From: Oscillospiraceae bacterium
GTDB lineage: Bacteria > Bacillota > Clostridia > Oscillospirales > Acutalibacteraceae
Direction of reading: 5' to 3'
Assembly: GCA_029012445.1 (NCBI GenBank)
Contig: JAQXMC010000007.1
Span: 62,001-126,000, forward strand
Length of the DNA: 64,000 nt
How positions within the stretch are numbered: the stretch's first letter is position 1; each line of letters begins with the position of its first letter. The position numbers were made by a program, and so were the translations under genes. Shown here piece after piece: positions 8,163-16,329 of the stretch. The notes under the pieces were generated by a model, which saw only the letters and a list, made by a program, of their open reading frames with translations, ran no database searches and was not told where the DNA came from.

Positions 8163-8191
8163 TTGAAATATCATCAAAATCATAATATAAT
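8163..8191 (+). promoter_or_regulatory. Promoter of the rodA-type gene
   Basis: TTGAAA (8163-8168), 17 bases, TATAAT (8186-8191), with a second overlapping TATAAT at 8191. The ribosome site AAAGGAG (8208-8214) follows closely, so the leader is very short. Confidence 0.65.
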
Positions 8192-8222
8192 ATAATAAAA
8201 AGACGAGAAAGGAGTGCGTTTT

Positions 8223-9389
8223 TTGTTTGCCTTTTTAAAAAAGGCAGTCAGAGAAACGGACAAGCTGCTTATCCTCATATGTCTGACGCTGTCCGCAATC
8301 GGTTTTATCGCCGTTTCAAGCGCAACTCACGCTTCGGTTGATGACGGAGAATTCTTCTCGAGAGAAGCAAAAGTCATGATAATAGCCGTTGCTCTCGGTT
8401 TGTTCTTTGCGCTGGTGATATCATTTTTCGATTATGATTTCATTCTTCGCATATGGCCGATAATCGGAATAGTCAGCATCGGACTTATGCTGATCCTGTT
8501 CCCTTTCGGATGCGCTCCGGCGGGAAGAGACGACTCCATATGCTGGCTGAAAATAACCAATTCGCTTTATTTTCAGCCGTCCGAGGTTGTCAAGATAGGC
8601 TTTGTCATAAGCTTTGCCGCTCACTGCAACAAGGTCAAAAACGAGATCAAGTCTTTTAAAAATGTGCTGTTGCTCGGCGTTCACGCTGGCATTTTCATCT
8701 TACTCGTCGTTCTCACGGGCGACATGGGTTCCGCGCTCATTTTCGTTATGATGTTCATTGCCATGATGTTCGCCGCCGGCGTTGACAAAATCTATTTCAT
8801 TCTGGGTCCCATCGTCGTTGCGGCGATTCTCCCCGTTGCGTGGTACAAGGTGTTCGGAACAATTCAGCGAAACAGGATATTGGCGCTGATTTATCCTGAG
8901 CTTTACCCCAATGAAATATATCAGCAAAATCAGGCGGCCAAGGCAATGCAGAACGGCGGACTGTTCGGAACAGGGCTTTTCAAGGGCGTTTATCACAAAA
9001 TGGTTCCCGAAAGCCAGAACGACATGGTCTTTTCGGTAATCTGCGAGGAATTCGGCTATATCGGAGCGATAGCGCTCATGGTCTTATTCGTTATTCTGAT
9101 TGTCAAAATAATAATGATAGGTAAAAAATCCGGAAGTTATCCGGCGAGAATAATGTGCACCGGCATAGCTTATATGTTGGGCAGCCAGATAATGGTCAAC
9201 ATAGGAATGTGCACAAAGCTGCTGCCGGTCATCGGAATAACGCTTCCGTTTATCAGCGCAGGCGGTTCATCGTCGCTTTGCATATATCTCGCAATAGGTC
9301 TGATATTGAGCATCGCAAGATACAGCAAGGAGCAGCCGGCAGAGGATTTCACCTATAACAAGCTTTCGTTCAGAGGGATCAGAACTTAA
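8223..9389 (+). CDS. rodA: SEDS peptidoglycan glycosyltransferase, RodA/FtsW family
   Basis: About 388 residues with ten hydrophobic segments. SEDS proteins polymerise lipid II into glycan strands together with a class B PBP. Family motifs include SSATHAS after the first helix, LYFQPSEVVKIGFVI, the catalytic-loop region LTGDMGSALIF, PESQNDMVFSVICEEFGYIGA and LPFISAGGSSSL. RodA rather than FtsW is suggested by length and the Q-N-D-M motif, but this is not certain. The ribosome site AAAGGAG abuts a GTG at 8214, which is too close; a TTG at 8223 is eight bases away, so I take TTG as the true start. No other division or rod gene is adjacent. Confidence 0.85.
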   Translation: MFAFLKKAVRETDKLLILICLTLSAIGFIAVSSATHASVDDGEFFSREAKVMIIAVALGLFFALVISFFDYDFILRIWPIIGIVSIGLMLILFPFGCAPAGRDDSICWLKITNSLYFQPSEVVKIGFVISFAAHCNKVKNEIKSFKNVLLLGVHAGIFILLVVLTGDMGSALIFVMMFIAMMFAAGVDKIYFILGPIVVAAILPVAWYKVFGTIQRNRILALIYPELYPNEIYQQNQAAKAMQNGGLFGTGLFKGVYHKMVPESQNDMVFSVICEEFGYIGAIALMVLFVILIVKIIMIGKKSGSYPARIMCTGIAYMLGSQIMVNIGMCTKLLPVIGITLPFISAGGSSSLCIYLAIGLILSIARYSKEQPAEDFTYNKLSFRGIRT

Positions 9390-9468
9390 AAATTGAAATA
9401 AAATTTTACCGGATACTGCCGAAGCGGTATTCGGTATTCATTTTATCAGACAAGCCCTTAAACAAGCA

Positions 9469-9491
9469 AACCTCCCTGCATAAGGGAGGTT
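9469..9491 (+). terminator. Hairpin between converging genes
   Basis: AACCTCCCT-GCATA-AGGGAGGTT, a perfect 9-base stem, lies between the rightward rodA-type gene and the leftward exported protein gene. T-runs are weak on both sides (TCTTTATTAGC to the right), so it may act in both directions. Confidence 0.6.
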
Positions 9492-9540
9492 CATTCGTCT
9501 TTATTAGCTTTTTATAAAAAGTTAAAGCATTATAAGAAAA

Positions 9541-10314
9541 TCACGCGTGTTTTTTTCTTGTGCATACGAATGCTGCTGCCGAAGCTACCGTGAGAGTTGC
9601 AATAGCAACCATGACCGTTGAGGTGTCGCCCATCTTCGGGTTCTCGGGAGCTTCCGGTGTGGTTGTTTCTGTGGGCTCGTCAACCTGGCCGCCTATATAA
9701 AGGTTAGCGAAGAAGTTAACGATATCGTTGTCAAGAAGAGACTCGATAGTTGATGAATCAAGACCTAATGACTCAAGAACACCGCTGAAAGTATCCATGA
9801 TGCCGGCCATACCGCTGCCGCTGCCGTCGCCTGAGCCGCCGAGAATTGATGAAATATCAAATTCGCCGAAATCAAAGCCGTCAAGGCTGATGCCTGCACC
9901 ACCGAGCGCTGATGTAAGACCTTCAAAAAGCTGGCTGAGTGAATCGCTGCTGAGACCTTCTGTGAAAGAAGAAAGAATGCCTGACGGATCAAAACCGCTG
10001 AGCACATCACCGATTCCGCTGCCGGAGCCGCTTTCTGAATCGCCCGAACCTGAACCGCCGACAAGACCGCTGAGAGCGCCTGTGATAGTGCCGAGAATGT
10101 CTGTCTCTGCGAGGTCAGCTTCGAGGTTGCCTGCTGCTTCCTTGATGCCGTCAATATCGAAACCGCTCAGATCAAGACCGCCGAGAGACGATGAAAGATC
10201 GCCGAGAGAGTCGCCGATATTGCCGAGTCCGCTTGTGCCATCAGCCGCAAAAGCAGGAACACAAAGGCAAGCAAACATAGCAATAGCTACCAACACACTG
10301 AAAAACTTTTTCAT
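9541..10314 (-). CDS. Exported Ser/Gly-rich protein with a sorting-signal-like C-terminus
   Basis: A 257-residue protein with a signal peptide (MKKFFSVLVAIAMFACLCVPAFA, cleavage after AFA). The mature part is rich in Gly, Ser, Leu and Asp, with loosely repeated 'ISSILGGSGDGSG' and 'DVLSGFDPSGIL' units and almost no basic residues. The C-terminus has NPKMGDTS, a hydrophobic stretch (about 20 residues) and a positive tail CTRKKHA: the plan of a sortase-sorted or membrane-anchored protein, although the pentapeptide differs from LPxTG and from the NPxTG form common in ruminococci. A Pro/Thr linker (EPTETTTPEAPE) precedes it. I do not recognise a family. Probably a cell-surface structural protein. 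Confidence 0.7.
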   Translation of the reverse strand: MKKFFSVLVAIAMFACLCVPAFAADGTSGLGNIGDSLGDLSSSLGGLDLSGFDIDGIKEAAGNLEADLAETDILGTITGALSGLVGGSGSGDSESGSGSGIGDVLSGFDPSGILSSFTEGLSSDSLSQLFEGLTSALGGAGISLDGFDFGEFDISSILGGSGDGSGSGMAGIMDTFSGVLESLGLDSSTIESLLDNDIVNFFANLYIGGQVDEPTETTTPEAPENPKMGDTSTVMVAIATLTVASAAAFVCTRKKHA

Positions 10315-10428
10315 ACTACTTTTTTCCTTTCATAAGATTTATATTATGGCATTTGCCATGATACACTGGTAATCATACAACACTTTGACTCAAATTGCAA
10401 GTATTTTTTCGAAAATATATAAAAAATA

Positions 10429-11367
10429 TTACCAATTGATGAATACATCAAGACCGTCAACAGAATAATTGACATCTTCGATGAACTCAAATTCCTCGCA
10501 GTTTTTCATGCCATTGAGGAAAGCCTTGCGCATTGTTTTATCCTTCATGGTGATTCTTGTCTTAATGCTCAGCTCCGAACGGTCGGAATATTTCTTGAGC
10601 TTGCCGGGAACGAAGCCTGTGCACCACCAATATGTGCCGTAGTCTCTCGTGAGAAGCTCCTCGCCGTTGCGATAGAAGGTCATTTCCATTTTCAGTGCTT
10701 CAGAATCGCTTGCGCAGTCATAATGCTCGACCTTGCGATCCTTGGGTTTTGTGTAAACACCGATCTCTGCGCCGATGAAAACGCCTCCGTACTGGCCCTT
10801 CCAGAGCTGAACCAACCAGTCTTTATTGTTGTATTCAAAGTATATTCTTGCCGTGTCATAGAACATAAATACAAACTGCGCGCCGAAATCATAAGCTTTA
10901 TTGAAACCGAAGTGTCTCTGCCACGGGTCGCTTTCGGTGTAATAATAGTTACCGTCCTTGTTGAACAGATAGCTCAGAAAGCCCGACGAGGTCTTGGCCG
11001 CATTCTGTATGTTCTTATCGGTAGTTGCAGCAGACGCTTTTGTTGTTGTGACCGGCTTGGCGGTTGTCACCGCTGTCGGTTTTGTTGTGGTTGTCGGCGT
11101 TGTTGTCGTCGGCGTTGTTGTTGAAGTCGCATTGACATCATAGGTCGTGAACAGCGAATCCGAGGTCGGCTCAGATGTCGACGGCTGCGTCGTCGCGGGC
11201 TGAGATGTTGACTCGGAAACCGGCCCGGCAGTCGGAGCTTCGGTTGAGACAACGATGACAGGATTGTCTATCTGCTGGCTCTTCGTCAGTTGTTTGACCG
11301 CAACCAGAGAAGCAACGCAAACCGCAACGAGAGAAACGACTGCTACCGTTACTTTGTTTACTCCCAT
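10429..11367 (-). CDS. Membrane-anchored DUF4474 protein with Thr/Pro-rich linker
   Basis: A 312-residue protein: an N-terminal membrane anchor (residues 5-24, VTVAVVSLVAVCVASLVAVK), a long Thr/Ser/Pro linker (about 40-125) typical of proteins that reach through the cell wall, and a C-terminal globular domain with SDPWQRHFGFNKAYD, YDTARIYFEYNNKDWLVQ and WKGQYGGVFIGAEIGVY, which I recognise as DUF4474. The domain's function is unknown; it is widespread in gut Clostridia, often next to surface proteins, as here. Start ATG has AGGAGG upstream and a good promoter at 11408-11436. Confidence 0.75.
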   Translation of the reverse strand: MGVNKVTVAVVSLVAVCVASLVAVKQLTKSQQIDNPVIVVSTEAPTAGPVSESTSQPATTQPSTSEPTSDSLFTTYDVNATSTTTPTTTTPTTTTKPTAVTTAKPVTTTKASAATTDKNIQNAAKTSSGFLSYLFNKDGNYYYTESDPWQRHFGFNKAYDFGAQFVFMFYDTARIYFEYNNKDWLVQLWKGQYGGVFIGAEIGVYTKPKDRKVEHYDCASDSEALKMEMTFYRNGEELLTRDYGTYWWCTGFVPGKLKKYSDRSELSIKTRITMKDKTMRKAFLNGMKNCEEFEFIEDVNYSVDGLDVFINW

Positions 11368-11407
11368 TTTTTCTACCTCCTAATGCTATATAATGCTATA
11401 TACTGAT

Positions 11408-11436
11408 AGAATAGCAGAAATTTTTCAAACCGTCAA
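11408..11436 (-). promoter_or_regulatory. Promoter of the DUF4474 gene
   Basis: Minus-strand TTGACG (11436-11431), 17 bases, TATTCT (11413-11408). A tandem 10-base repeat (ATGCTATATA twice, about 11382-11401) sits between it and the ribosome site. Confidence 0.6.
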
Positions 11437-11566
11437 GTCTATAATGGCCAATATTTGTGTTTTTTATCAGGCGCTTTTGTTGATTTTGTCGGAGGATTTT
11501 CCTGATTTTTCCTCGGTACCGGCGACTGAGCCATGCGGCTGAATTCCTGCCCCGACAACGGAACGG

Positions 11567-11602
11567 GGGACGACACGCCTTAGCATATCGTCCCTCTTTT
11601 TT
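11567..11602 (+). terminator. Terminator-like hairpin facing right, without a matching gene
   Basis: GGGACGA (11567-11573) pairs with TCGTCCC (11588-11594) and is followed by a run of six T's (11597-11602) on the plus strand. Both neighbouring genes run leftward, so no plus-strand gene uses it. It may stop antisense transcription or mark a small RNA; I see no promoter for one. Confidence 0.35.
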
Positions 11603-11649
11603 ATCGAAATATTTTCTGCCGTCCGCAGCCGTTCACTGCGTACAAGGCA

Positions 11650-12360
11650 TTATTCTTTGTTTCTGATTCGCTTGTCGGTTTTGACCGAAAGCTTTGTTCC
11701 GACGCTCTGGAAAATCTGCACGAGAATTATCAGCAATATGACAGCCAGCAGCATTACAAGATATTTATATCTGTAATAGCCGTAGTTGATGGCGATCTTG
11801 CCGAGTCCGCCGCCGCCTATGATGCCGCTCATCGCCGTGTAGCCCAGAATCGTGGTGACCGCAATGGTGAAATTCGAGATCAGCGACGGTACGCTCTCGG
11901 GAATCATGACCTTTATGATTATCTGCATCGGTGAAGCGCCCATGCTCTGAGCCATCTCGATGGTTCTCGGGTCAATCTCCCTCAGGCTGCTTTCAACAAG
12001 CCTTGCCACGAACGGGAAAGCCGCTATGACAAGCGGAACTATCGACGCTGTCGTTCCTACCGCCGTGCCGACGATCAACCTCGTGAGAGGGAAGACCATT
12101 ATCATCAGAATTAGGAACGGTACCGAGCGCAGAAGATTGATAACTATGTTGAGAATTCTCATTATCGGCTTCGGGATCGGCAAAACGCCGTCCTTTTCAC
12201 CGACCACCAGCAAAACACCGAGCGGCAGGCCCAGAATTATGGCAAACAGCGTCGCAAGCACTGTGACATAGACCGTCTCCCATATGGCGAGCGGAAATTC
12301 GTTTTTCAAGATCTCGAAAGCCTCTGTAACGGCTTCGGATGAGAAAGCTCTTTCAAGCAT
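11650..12360 (-). CDS. metI: Methionine ABC transporter permease MetI
   Basis: A 236-residue permease with five hydrophobic segments and the ABC permease (EAA) loop IDPRTIEMAQSMGASPMQIIIKVMIPESVPSL. It forms the membrane channel of the MetNIQ importer for methionine (D and L). Further family marks are LRSVPFLILMI and TTILGYTAMSGIIGGGGLGKIAINYGYYRY. Its start overlaps the end of metN by eight bases, and it is the last gene of the leader-metQ-metN-metI operon. Confidence 0.92.
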   Translation of the reverse strand: MLERAFSSEAVTEAFEILKNEFPLAIWETVYVTVLATLFAIILGLPLGVLLVVGEKDGVLPIPKPIMRILNIVINLLRSVPFLILMIMVFPLTRLIVGTAVGTTASIVPLVIAAFPFVARLVESSLREIDPRTIEMAQSMGASPMQIIIKVMIPESVPSLISNFTIAVTTILGYTAMSGIIGGGGLGKIAINYGYYRYKYLVMLLAVILLIILVQIFQSVGTKLSVKTDKRIRNKE

Positions 12361-13366
12361 TTTCGCTCACCTCCTGAACCGTGATGTCCTTATCCTTCGT
12401 CAGATACTTTTTGGCCTTGGCAACGACTATGTCGTCATCCTCAACGCCGAGTATCATGTTGCCGTAGACCTTTTCGCCGATGCTCTTGGTCGAAGCGGCA
12501 AGTATGCTGGCCGAAACATTTTCGTCGATAGCCATCTGAGCTATCAGCGGCGTTGCCGTCGCTTTTGCACCGTTGAAGGCGACTCTCAGCTTTCTGAAGC
12601 CGCCGACATTCGTGACCTCCTCGCTCTTTGAGCTTTCGGGGAACACAAGTCTCTTCGCGGCGTTTGACTTCGGATTTGAGAACACCTTCTCAACCTCGCC
12701 CTCCTCGACAACGACGCCCTCATCAAGGATTGCAACTCTGTTGCAGACCTCCTCGACAACGCTCATCTGGTGAGTGATTATAACGACCGTTATGCCGAGC
12801 TTTTTGTTGATATTCAGAATCAGGTCGAGTATTGCGTGAGTCGTTTTCGGATCAAGTGCGCTTGTTGCTTCGTCGCACAAAAGCACTTCCGGATTTGTGG
12901 CGAGCGCTCTGGCTATAGCTATTCTCTGCTGCTGACCGCCCGAAAGCTGCGCCGGGTACGCATTGGCTTTGTCGGGAAGTCCGACTGTTTCGAGAAGCTC
13001 AAGCGCTTTCTTTTTCGCATCGGCCTTTTTCACGCCGGCGAGCTCCATCGGGAAGCATATATTTTTAAGGCAGGTGCGCTGCATAAGGAGGTTGAAGCCC
13101 TGAAAGATCATGCTTATCTTTCTCCTCTTGCTGCAAAGCTCCTTTTTAGACAGCTTGCCTATATCGACGCCGTCTATTTTGACTGTTCCCTCCGTCGGCC
13201 TTTCAAGCATATTGATGCATCTGACAAGCGTGCTTTTTCCAGCTCCGCTCATTCCTATAACGCCGTAGATATCGCCGTCGTTTATCGTCAGAGAAACATC
13301 CTTGAGGGCGTAGAAGGTACCGCCGTCGGTTTTAAAGGATTTTGACAGATTTTCGATTTCTATCAT
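12353..13366 (-). CDS. metN: Methionine ABC transporter ATP-binding protein MetN
   Basis: A 337-residue ABC ATPase that powers methionine import. Walker A is GMSGAGKSTLVRCINML (about residues 37-53), the signature LSGGQQQRIAIARAL and Walker B VLLCDEATSALDP. The C-terminal 85 residues are the NIL regulatory domain (VAFNGAKATATPLIAQMAI...VSASILAAST), which in characterised homologues binds methionine and shuts the transporter down. It starts four bases after metQ stops. Confidence 0.93.
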   Translation of the reverse strand: MIEIENLSKSFKTDGGTFYALKDVSLTINDGDIYGVIGMSGAGKSTLVRCINMLERPTEGTVKIDGVDIGKLSKKELCSKRRKISMIFQGFNLLMQRTCLKNICFPMELAGVKKADAKKKALELLETVGLPDKANAYPAQLSGGQQQRIAIARALATNPEVLLCDEATSALDPKTTHAILDLILNINKKLGITVVIITHQMSVVEEVCNRVAILDEGVVVEEGEVEKVFSNPKSNAAKRLVFPESSKSEEVTNVGGFRKLRVAFNGAKATATPLIAQMAIDENVSASILAASTKSIGEKVYGNMILGVEDDDIVVAKAKKYLTKDKDITVQEVSENA

Positions 13367-13370
13367 CGGA

Positions 13371-14231
13371 TCAGCCCTTTATTGCGTCAAGTGAGGTCTG
13401 CTTTCCGCCGTAGATGCCCAGAGGCTCAACATGGATAGCGGCAACAGAAACTATATGCGTACCGTTCTGAGCGTTGAAGTCGTCAAGGTACGGAGTATGC
13501 TGGAAGTAGTTAGCGTCAACCTCGCCGCTCTCAACGACCTTGTTGGGCTGAACATAATCGGTGTATTCGATGATCTTAAGAGTGATGTCTTTCTTGGCAA
13601 GTATATCCTTTGCAATAGCAAGGATCTCCGCATGAGGTGTGGGAGAAGCCGCAACCGAAATCTCGGTGCCTGCAAGGGCGGTGTAGTCAACCGTGCTGTC
13701 ATAGCCGTCGGTCGGGTTGTCAACGGTGCTGACGACTGCTCCGTCGTAGGTATCGGCAATGTACTTAGCGACCTCTTCGCTCTCAAGAGCCGCAGTGAGA
13801 GCCTTGATCTTGTCGGTGTTCTCGTTGCCCTGCTTAACCGCAATTATGTTGCTGTAAGCCGATGAAGAGCCTTCCTTCGCAAGAGCGTCCTTAGCCGGGT
13901 TGAGCTTTGCCGCGATAGCGTAGTTCGAGTTGATTATCGCGTAGTCAACATCCTGAAGGATATTGGCAAGCTGAGCTGCCTCTGCCTCTTTGAAGTTGAT
14001 GTTGTAGGGATTTTCCGTGATGTCAGCGATCGTTGCGGTGATGCCTGCGCCGTCCTTGAGCTTGATGTATCCCTGCTCCTGCAACAGAAGAAGCGCACGG
14101 GCTTCATTTGTTGTGTCGGAGGGAACAGCGATTGTCACGCCACTCGTCTTTTTGTTGCCGCAGGCGGTCAAAGCGATGACTGCCGTGACGGCAAGAATTG
14201 CTGCCAGAATGATTGAGATTACTTTTTTCAT
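13371..14231 (-). CDS. metQ: Methionine-binding lipoprotein MetQ
   Basis: A 286-residue NlpA/MetQ substrate-binding protein. The signal peptide ends in the lipobox LTACG (Cys about 23), so it is lipid-anchored outside the membrane, where it hands methionine to MetNI. Family segments include ITENPYNINFKEAEAAQL, ADTYDGAVVSTVDN, the VAASPTPHAEIL motif and VDANYFQHTPYLDDF near the C-terminus. ATG has AAGGAG eight bases upstream. First structural gene after the methionine leader and terminator, which very probably control it. Confidence 0.93.
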   Translation of the reverse strand: MKKVISIILAAILAVTAVIALTACGNKKTSGVTIAVPSDTTNEARALLLLQEQGYIKLKDGAGITATIADITENPYNINFKEAEAAQLANILQDVDYAIINSNYAIAAKLNPAKDALAKEGSSSAYSNIIAVKQGNENTDKIKALTAALESEEVAKYIADTYDGAVVSTVDNPTDGYDSTVDYTALAGTEISVAASPTPHAEILAIAKDILAKKDITLKIIEYTDYVQPNKVVESGEVDANYFQHTPYLDDFNAQNGTHIVSVAAIHVEPLGIYGGKQTSLDAIKG

Positions 14232-14273
14232 GATAAAAACTCCTTCATAAAAATTTTTTATTTTGTTTGTATA

Positions 14274-14306
14274 AATTAAAAAGGGAAGCTTCGATGAAGC
14301 TTCCCT
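14274..14306 (-). terminator. Attenuator terminator in the metQNI leader
   Basis: Reading leftward, AGGGAAGCTTC-ATC-GAAGCTTCCCT (14306-14282) is a perfect 11-base stem followed by TTTTTAATTT: a strong intrinsic terminator placed between the leader ORF and metQ. Its 5' arm can instead pair with the end of the leader ORF: GCTTTCTTAAACT (14352-14340) against AGTTTAACAGAGGGAAGC (14316-14299), 13 pairs including G-U with a five-base bulge. The two structures exclude each other. Confidence 0.85.
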
Positions 14307-14342
14307 CTGTTAAACTGAAATCAGACTTTTGCCTATATTAGT

Positions 14343-14438
14343 TTAAGAAAGCACATCGAAAAAATCAGCGCGACGAAGCATGCACATGCTGCACATGTAC
14401 ATCATAGGCATTTCCATCATAACGACTGATCTTTCCAT
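14343..14438 (-). CDS. Methionine-rich leader peptide of metQNI, 31 residues
   Basis: A short ORF with nine methionines in 31 residues; eight of the 14 codons from 7 to 20 are ATG (VVMMEMPMMYMCSMCM). It has AGGAG eight bases upstream of its ATG (14438), lies about 27 bases after the expected transcription start and ends at a TAA (14345-14343) that lies inside the possible antiterminator arm. This is the textbook layout of an amino-acid leader peptide: ribosomes short of Met-tRNA would stall upstream and free the antiterminator, while finishing ribosomes would cover it and let the terminator form. The RNA before it is too short for a SAM riboswitch or T-box. Mechanism is inferred; ORF and pairings are seen. 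Confidence 0.85.
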   Translation of the reverse strand: MERSVVMMEMPMMYMCSMCMLRRADFFDVLS

Positions 14439-14471
14439 GACTCTTTCTCCTTTTCTCAATTTGTTACTGGG

Positions 14472-14500
14472 ATTTTAACACTACCGTTTGTGTTTGTCAA
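14472..14500 (-). promoter_or_regulatory. Promoter of the leader-metQNI operon
   Basis: Consensus TTGACA (14500-14495), exactly 17 bases, TAAAAT (14477-14472). Transcription would start near 14465, leaving a 5' UTR of only about 27 bases before the leader ATG. Confidence 0.8.
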
Positions 14501-14588
14501 CACAATTTCTGAAATTTATGTGAATTTGTAAGATTACATAAAAATTCGAGCTTTTTCGGCGCATTTATATTGCAGTTTGTTGCATTTT

Positions 14589-14652
14589 AAAGCGGTGAAA
14601 TGCCAAATTTGCCGCTTTGCTTATTGAACAGCCGGATAAAATATTGTATAAT
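14589..14652 (+). promoter_or_regulatory. Promoter of the ceramidase-like gene, with an upstream inverted repeat
   Basis: TTGAAC (14624-14629), 17 bases, TATAAT (14647-14652). Just upstream AAAGCGG (14589-14595) and CCGCTTT (14612-14618) form an inverted repeat six bases before the -35, a possible activator or repressor site. The ribosome site CGGAGGG precedes the ATG at 14684. Confidence 0.65.
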
Positions 14653-14683
14653 AAAACCATCTTAAATATTCGGAGGGATAACA

Positions 14684-16279
14684 ATGACAAAAAAACTGAC
14701 TGCCGCTGCGGTCGCAGTGATAATGCTGTTTTCCGTTTTCACCGTCCCCGCAAGCGCTGAATCCGCCGAGTTTCCACAGGCGGTGACAAATGCGGTTTAT
14801 TCCGTTCTCGACAGAGCCGTGACTGCTCTTCTCACCTTTTTGAACAGATTCTGGCCCGGCTATGAGAGCAAGTGGGACAGCGCTGACAGCTACAAAGCCG
14901 AAAGCTTTTATCCGGGCGAAGAAAATTTCGACGCTTCTGTCAAGCAGAACGCAAAATGGCGTTTAGGCTATTCGGGAGCCTCTCTGCTCGACGGACTTGA
15001 CATAATGAACGGTGAGTTTTTCCTGGCCGGCGGCCTTGAAGCTTTTAAGGGCAGAGCTCCCAAGGAGATCCTCGACGATCAGAGAGTCCGTGTTTTTGCT
15101 CTGGGCGACAGCGAGGGCGGAACAGTGCTTTATGCCTCGATAGACGGCTTCGGAATATCAAGGGGAGATGTTCAGCAGATCAGAAGCAGAATCGCCGACT
15201 TCGCAAAGGAAAACGGAGTTATCAGCGTTAATGTTTCCGTTCTTCATCAACATTCCTGCATTGACACTCTCGGAATGGGCGTTCCTCTCGTCAATGCGCT
15301 CGTTTTCAACACCGGCAACGCCGCTTCAAAGGGAAAGATAGAACAGCTAAAGATTCAAAAGAACAAGCAGTTCATGGAAAATCTCTTTGACACGACTGTC
15401 AGATGCATGAAAGAAGCAGTCGAAAACATGAAAGGGGGCTCTCTGTCCTACGGTGAGGCAGATATAAGCGATCTTATTGCGGATAAGCGTTCGCCCTATT
15501 TCTATGACGGCGCTGTTCACAGACTGCGCTTTGTTCCCGATGACGGCTCGGCCGAAACATGGATAGTCGAGGCGGGAATACACGCTGTCAGCTTCGGAGC
15601 GTCAACCGACAGACTCTCGGCCGACTTCCCATATTATATTGAAAAGAACATCAACGAAACCGTCGGAGCGAATGTCGTCTATATCCAGGGCGCCGAGCTT
15701 GCCGTAACCGCCGACAAAACCTCCACAAGCGCAGAGGGAGCTTCCACTCTCGACAATGTCAAGGCGTACGCAAATGAAATAGCGGGCAGACTGAAAGCCA
15801 TCTCTGACGAGGAAGCGCTTGAGCCTGTTCTCAACATCGCTCACCGCGAGGTTTATCTGGATGTGACAAATCAGGTGCTTACTCTCGCCGCCAGGGAGGA
15901 TATTCTGAACGCTGTCATCGTCAGGGACGGCAAGAAGTATAAAATGGTAACTGAGATCGGATATATGGAGCTTGGCGGCAATGTCGGTGTGTTCCTTTGC
16001 CCCGGTGAGTTTGAGCCCGGTATTATATATGACGGTGCGGTAACAACAGCTGAGGAAAGCTGGTCAAAGACCTCATGGCCCTATTCTCCGCTCGCTTCAT
16101 TCACAGGCTGCGAGCATGTTATGGTGTTCGGTCTTTGCAACGATCAGGCGGGCTATGTCATGACAGACAACGCCTACAGGTCAATGTTCACCGAAAACGA
16201 GGAAATCAATGTTATCAGCAGAACGGCCGGCTCAACATTTGCAAAAGCATATATCGACCTTCTTCAAAGCGTTAAATAA
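14684..16279 (+). CDS. Secreted neutral/alkaline ceramidase-like protein
   Basis: A 531-residue protein with a signal peptide (TKKLTAAAVAVIMLFSVF...ASA). The N-terminal half resembles the catalytic domain of neutral/alkaline non-lysosomal ceramidases: GYSGASLLDGLDIMNG, VRVFALGDSEGGTVLYASIDGFGIS, and the HxHS motif in VSVLHQHSCIDTLGMG, where family enzymes usually read HTHSGPGG. Those enzymes use a zinc ion to split ceramide into sphingosine and fatty acid. The glycine-rich end of the motif is replaced here, so activity is not assured. Just after the signal peptide lies an amphipathic segment (ALLTFLNRFWPGY). No neighbour in the same operon; a terminator follows. Confidence 0.65.
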   Translation: MTKKLTAAAVAVIMLFSVFTVPASAESAEFPQAVTNAVYSVLDRAVTALLTFLNRFWPGYESKWDSADSYKAESFYPGEENFDASVKQNAKWRLGYSGASLLDGLDIMNGEFFLAGGLEAFKGRAPKEILDDQRVRVFALGDSEGGTVLYASIDGFGISRGDVQQIRSRIADFAKENGVISVNVSVLHQHSCIDTLGMGVPLVNALVFNTGNAASKGKIEQLKIQKNKQFMENLFDTTVRCMKEAVENMKGGSLSYGEADISDLIADKRSPYFYDGAVHRLRFVPDDGSAETWIVEAGIHAVSFGASTDRLSADFPYYIEKNINETVGANVVYIQGAELAVTADKTSTSAEGASTLDNVKAYANEIAGRLKAISDEEALEPVLNIAHREVYLDVTNQVLTLAAREDILNAVIVRDGKKYKMVTEIGYMELGGNVGVFLCPGEFEPGIIYDGAVTTAEESWSKTSWPYSPLASFTGCEHVMVFGLCNDQAGYVMTDNAYRSMFTENEEINVISRTAGSTFAKAYIDLLQSVK

Positions 16280-16329
16280 GCGGAGCTTATTCGCACTGAC
16301 GATATGAGATACAATGATGATATATAATT

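Noticed and set aside
9728..10372. 214-residue rightward ORF opposite the Ser/Gly-rich protein
   Set aside because: Biased composition of the real gene leaves the other strand open; the leftward gene has a signal peptide and ribosome site.
14232..14471. SAM riboswitch or T-box before metQ
   Set aside because: The transcript before the leader ORF is only about 27 bases and the conserved cores of both RNA classes are absent.
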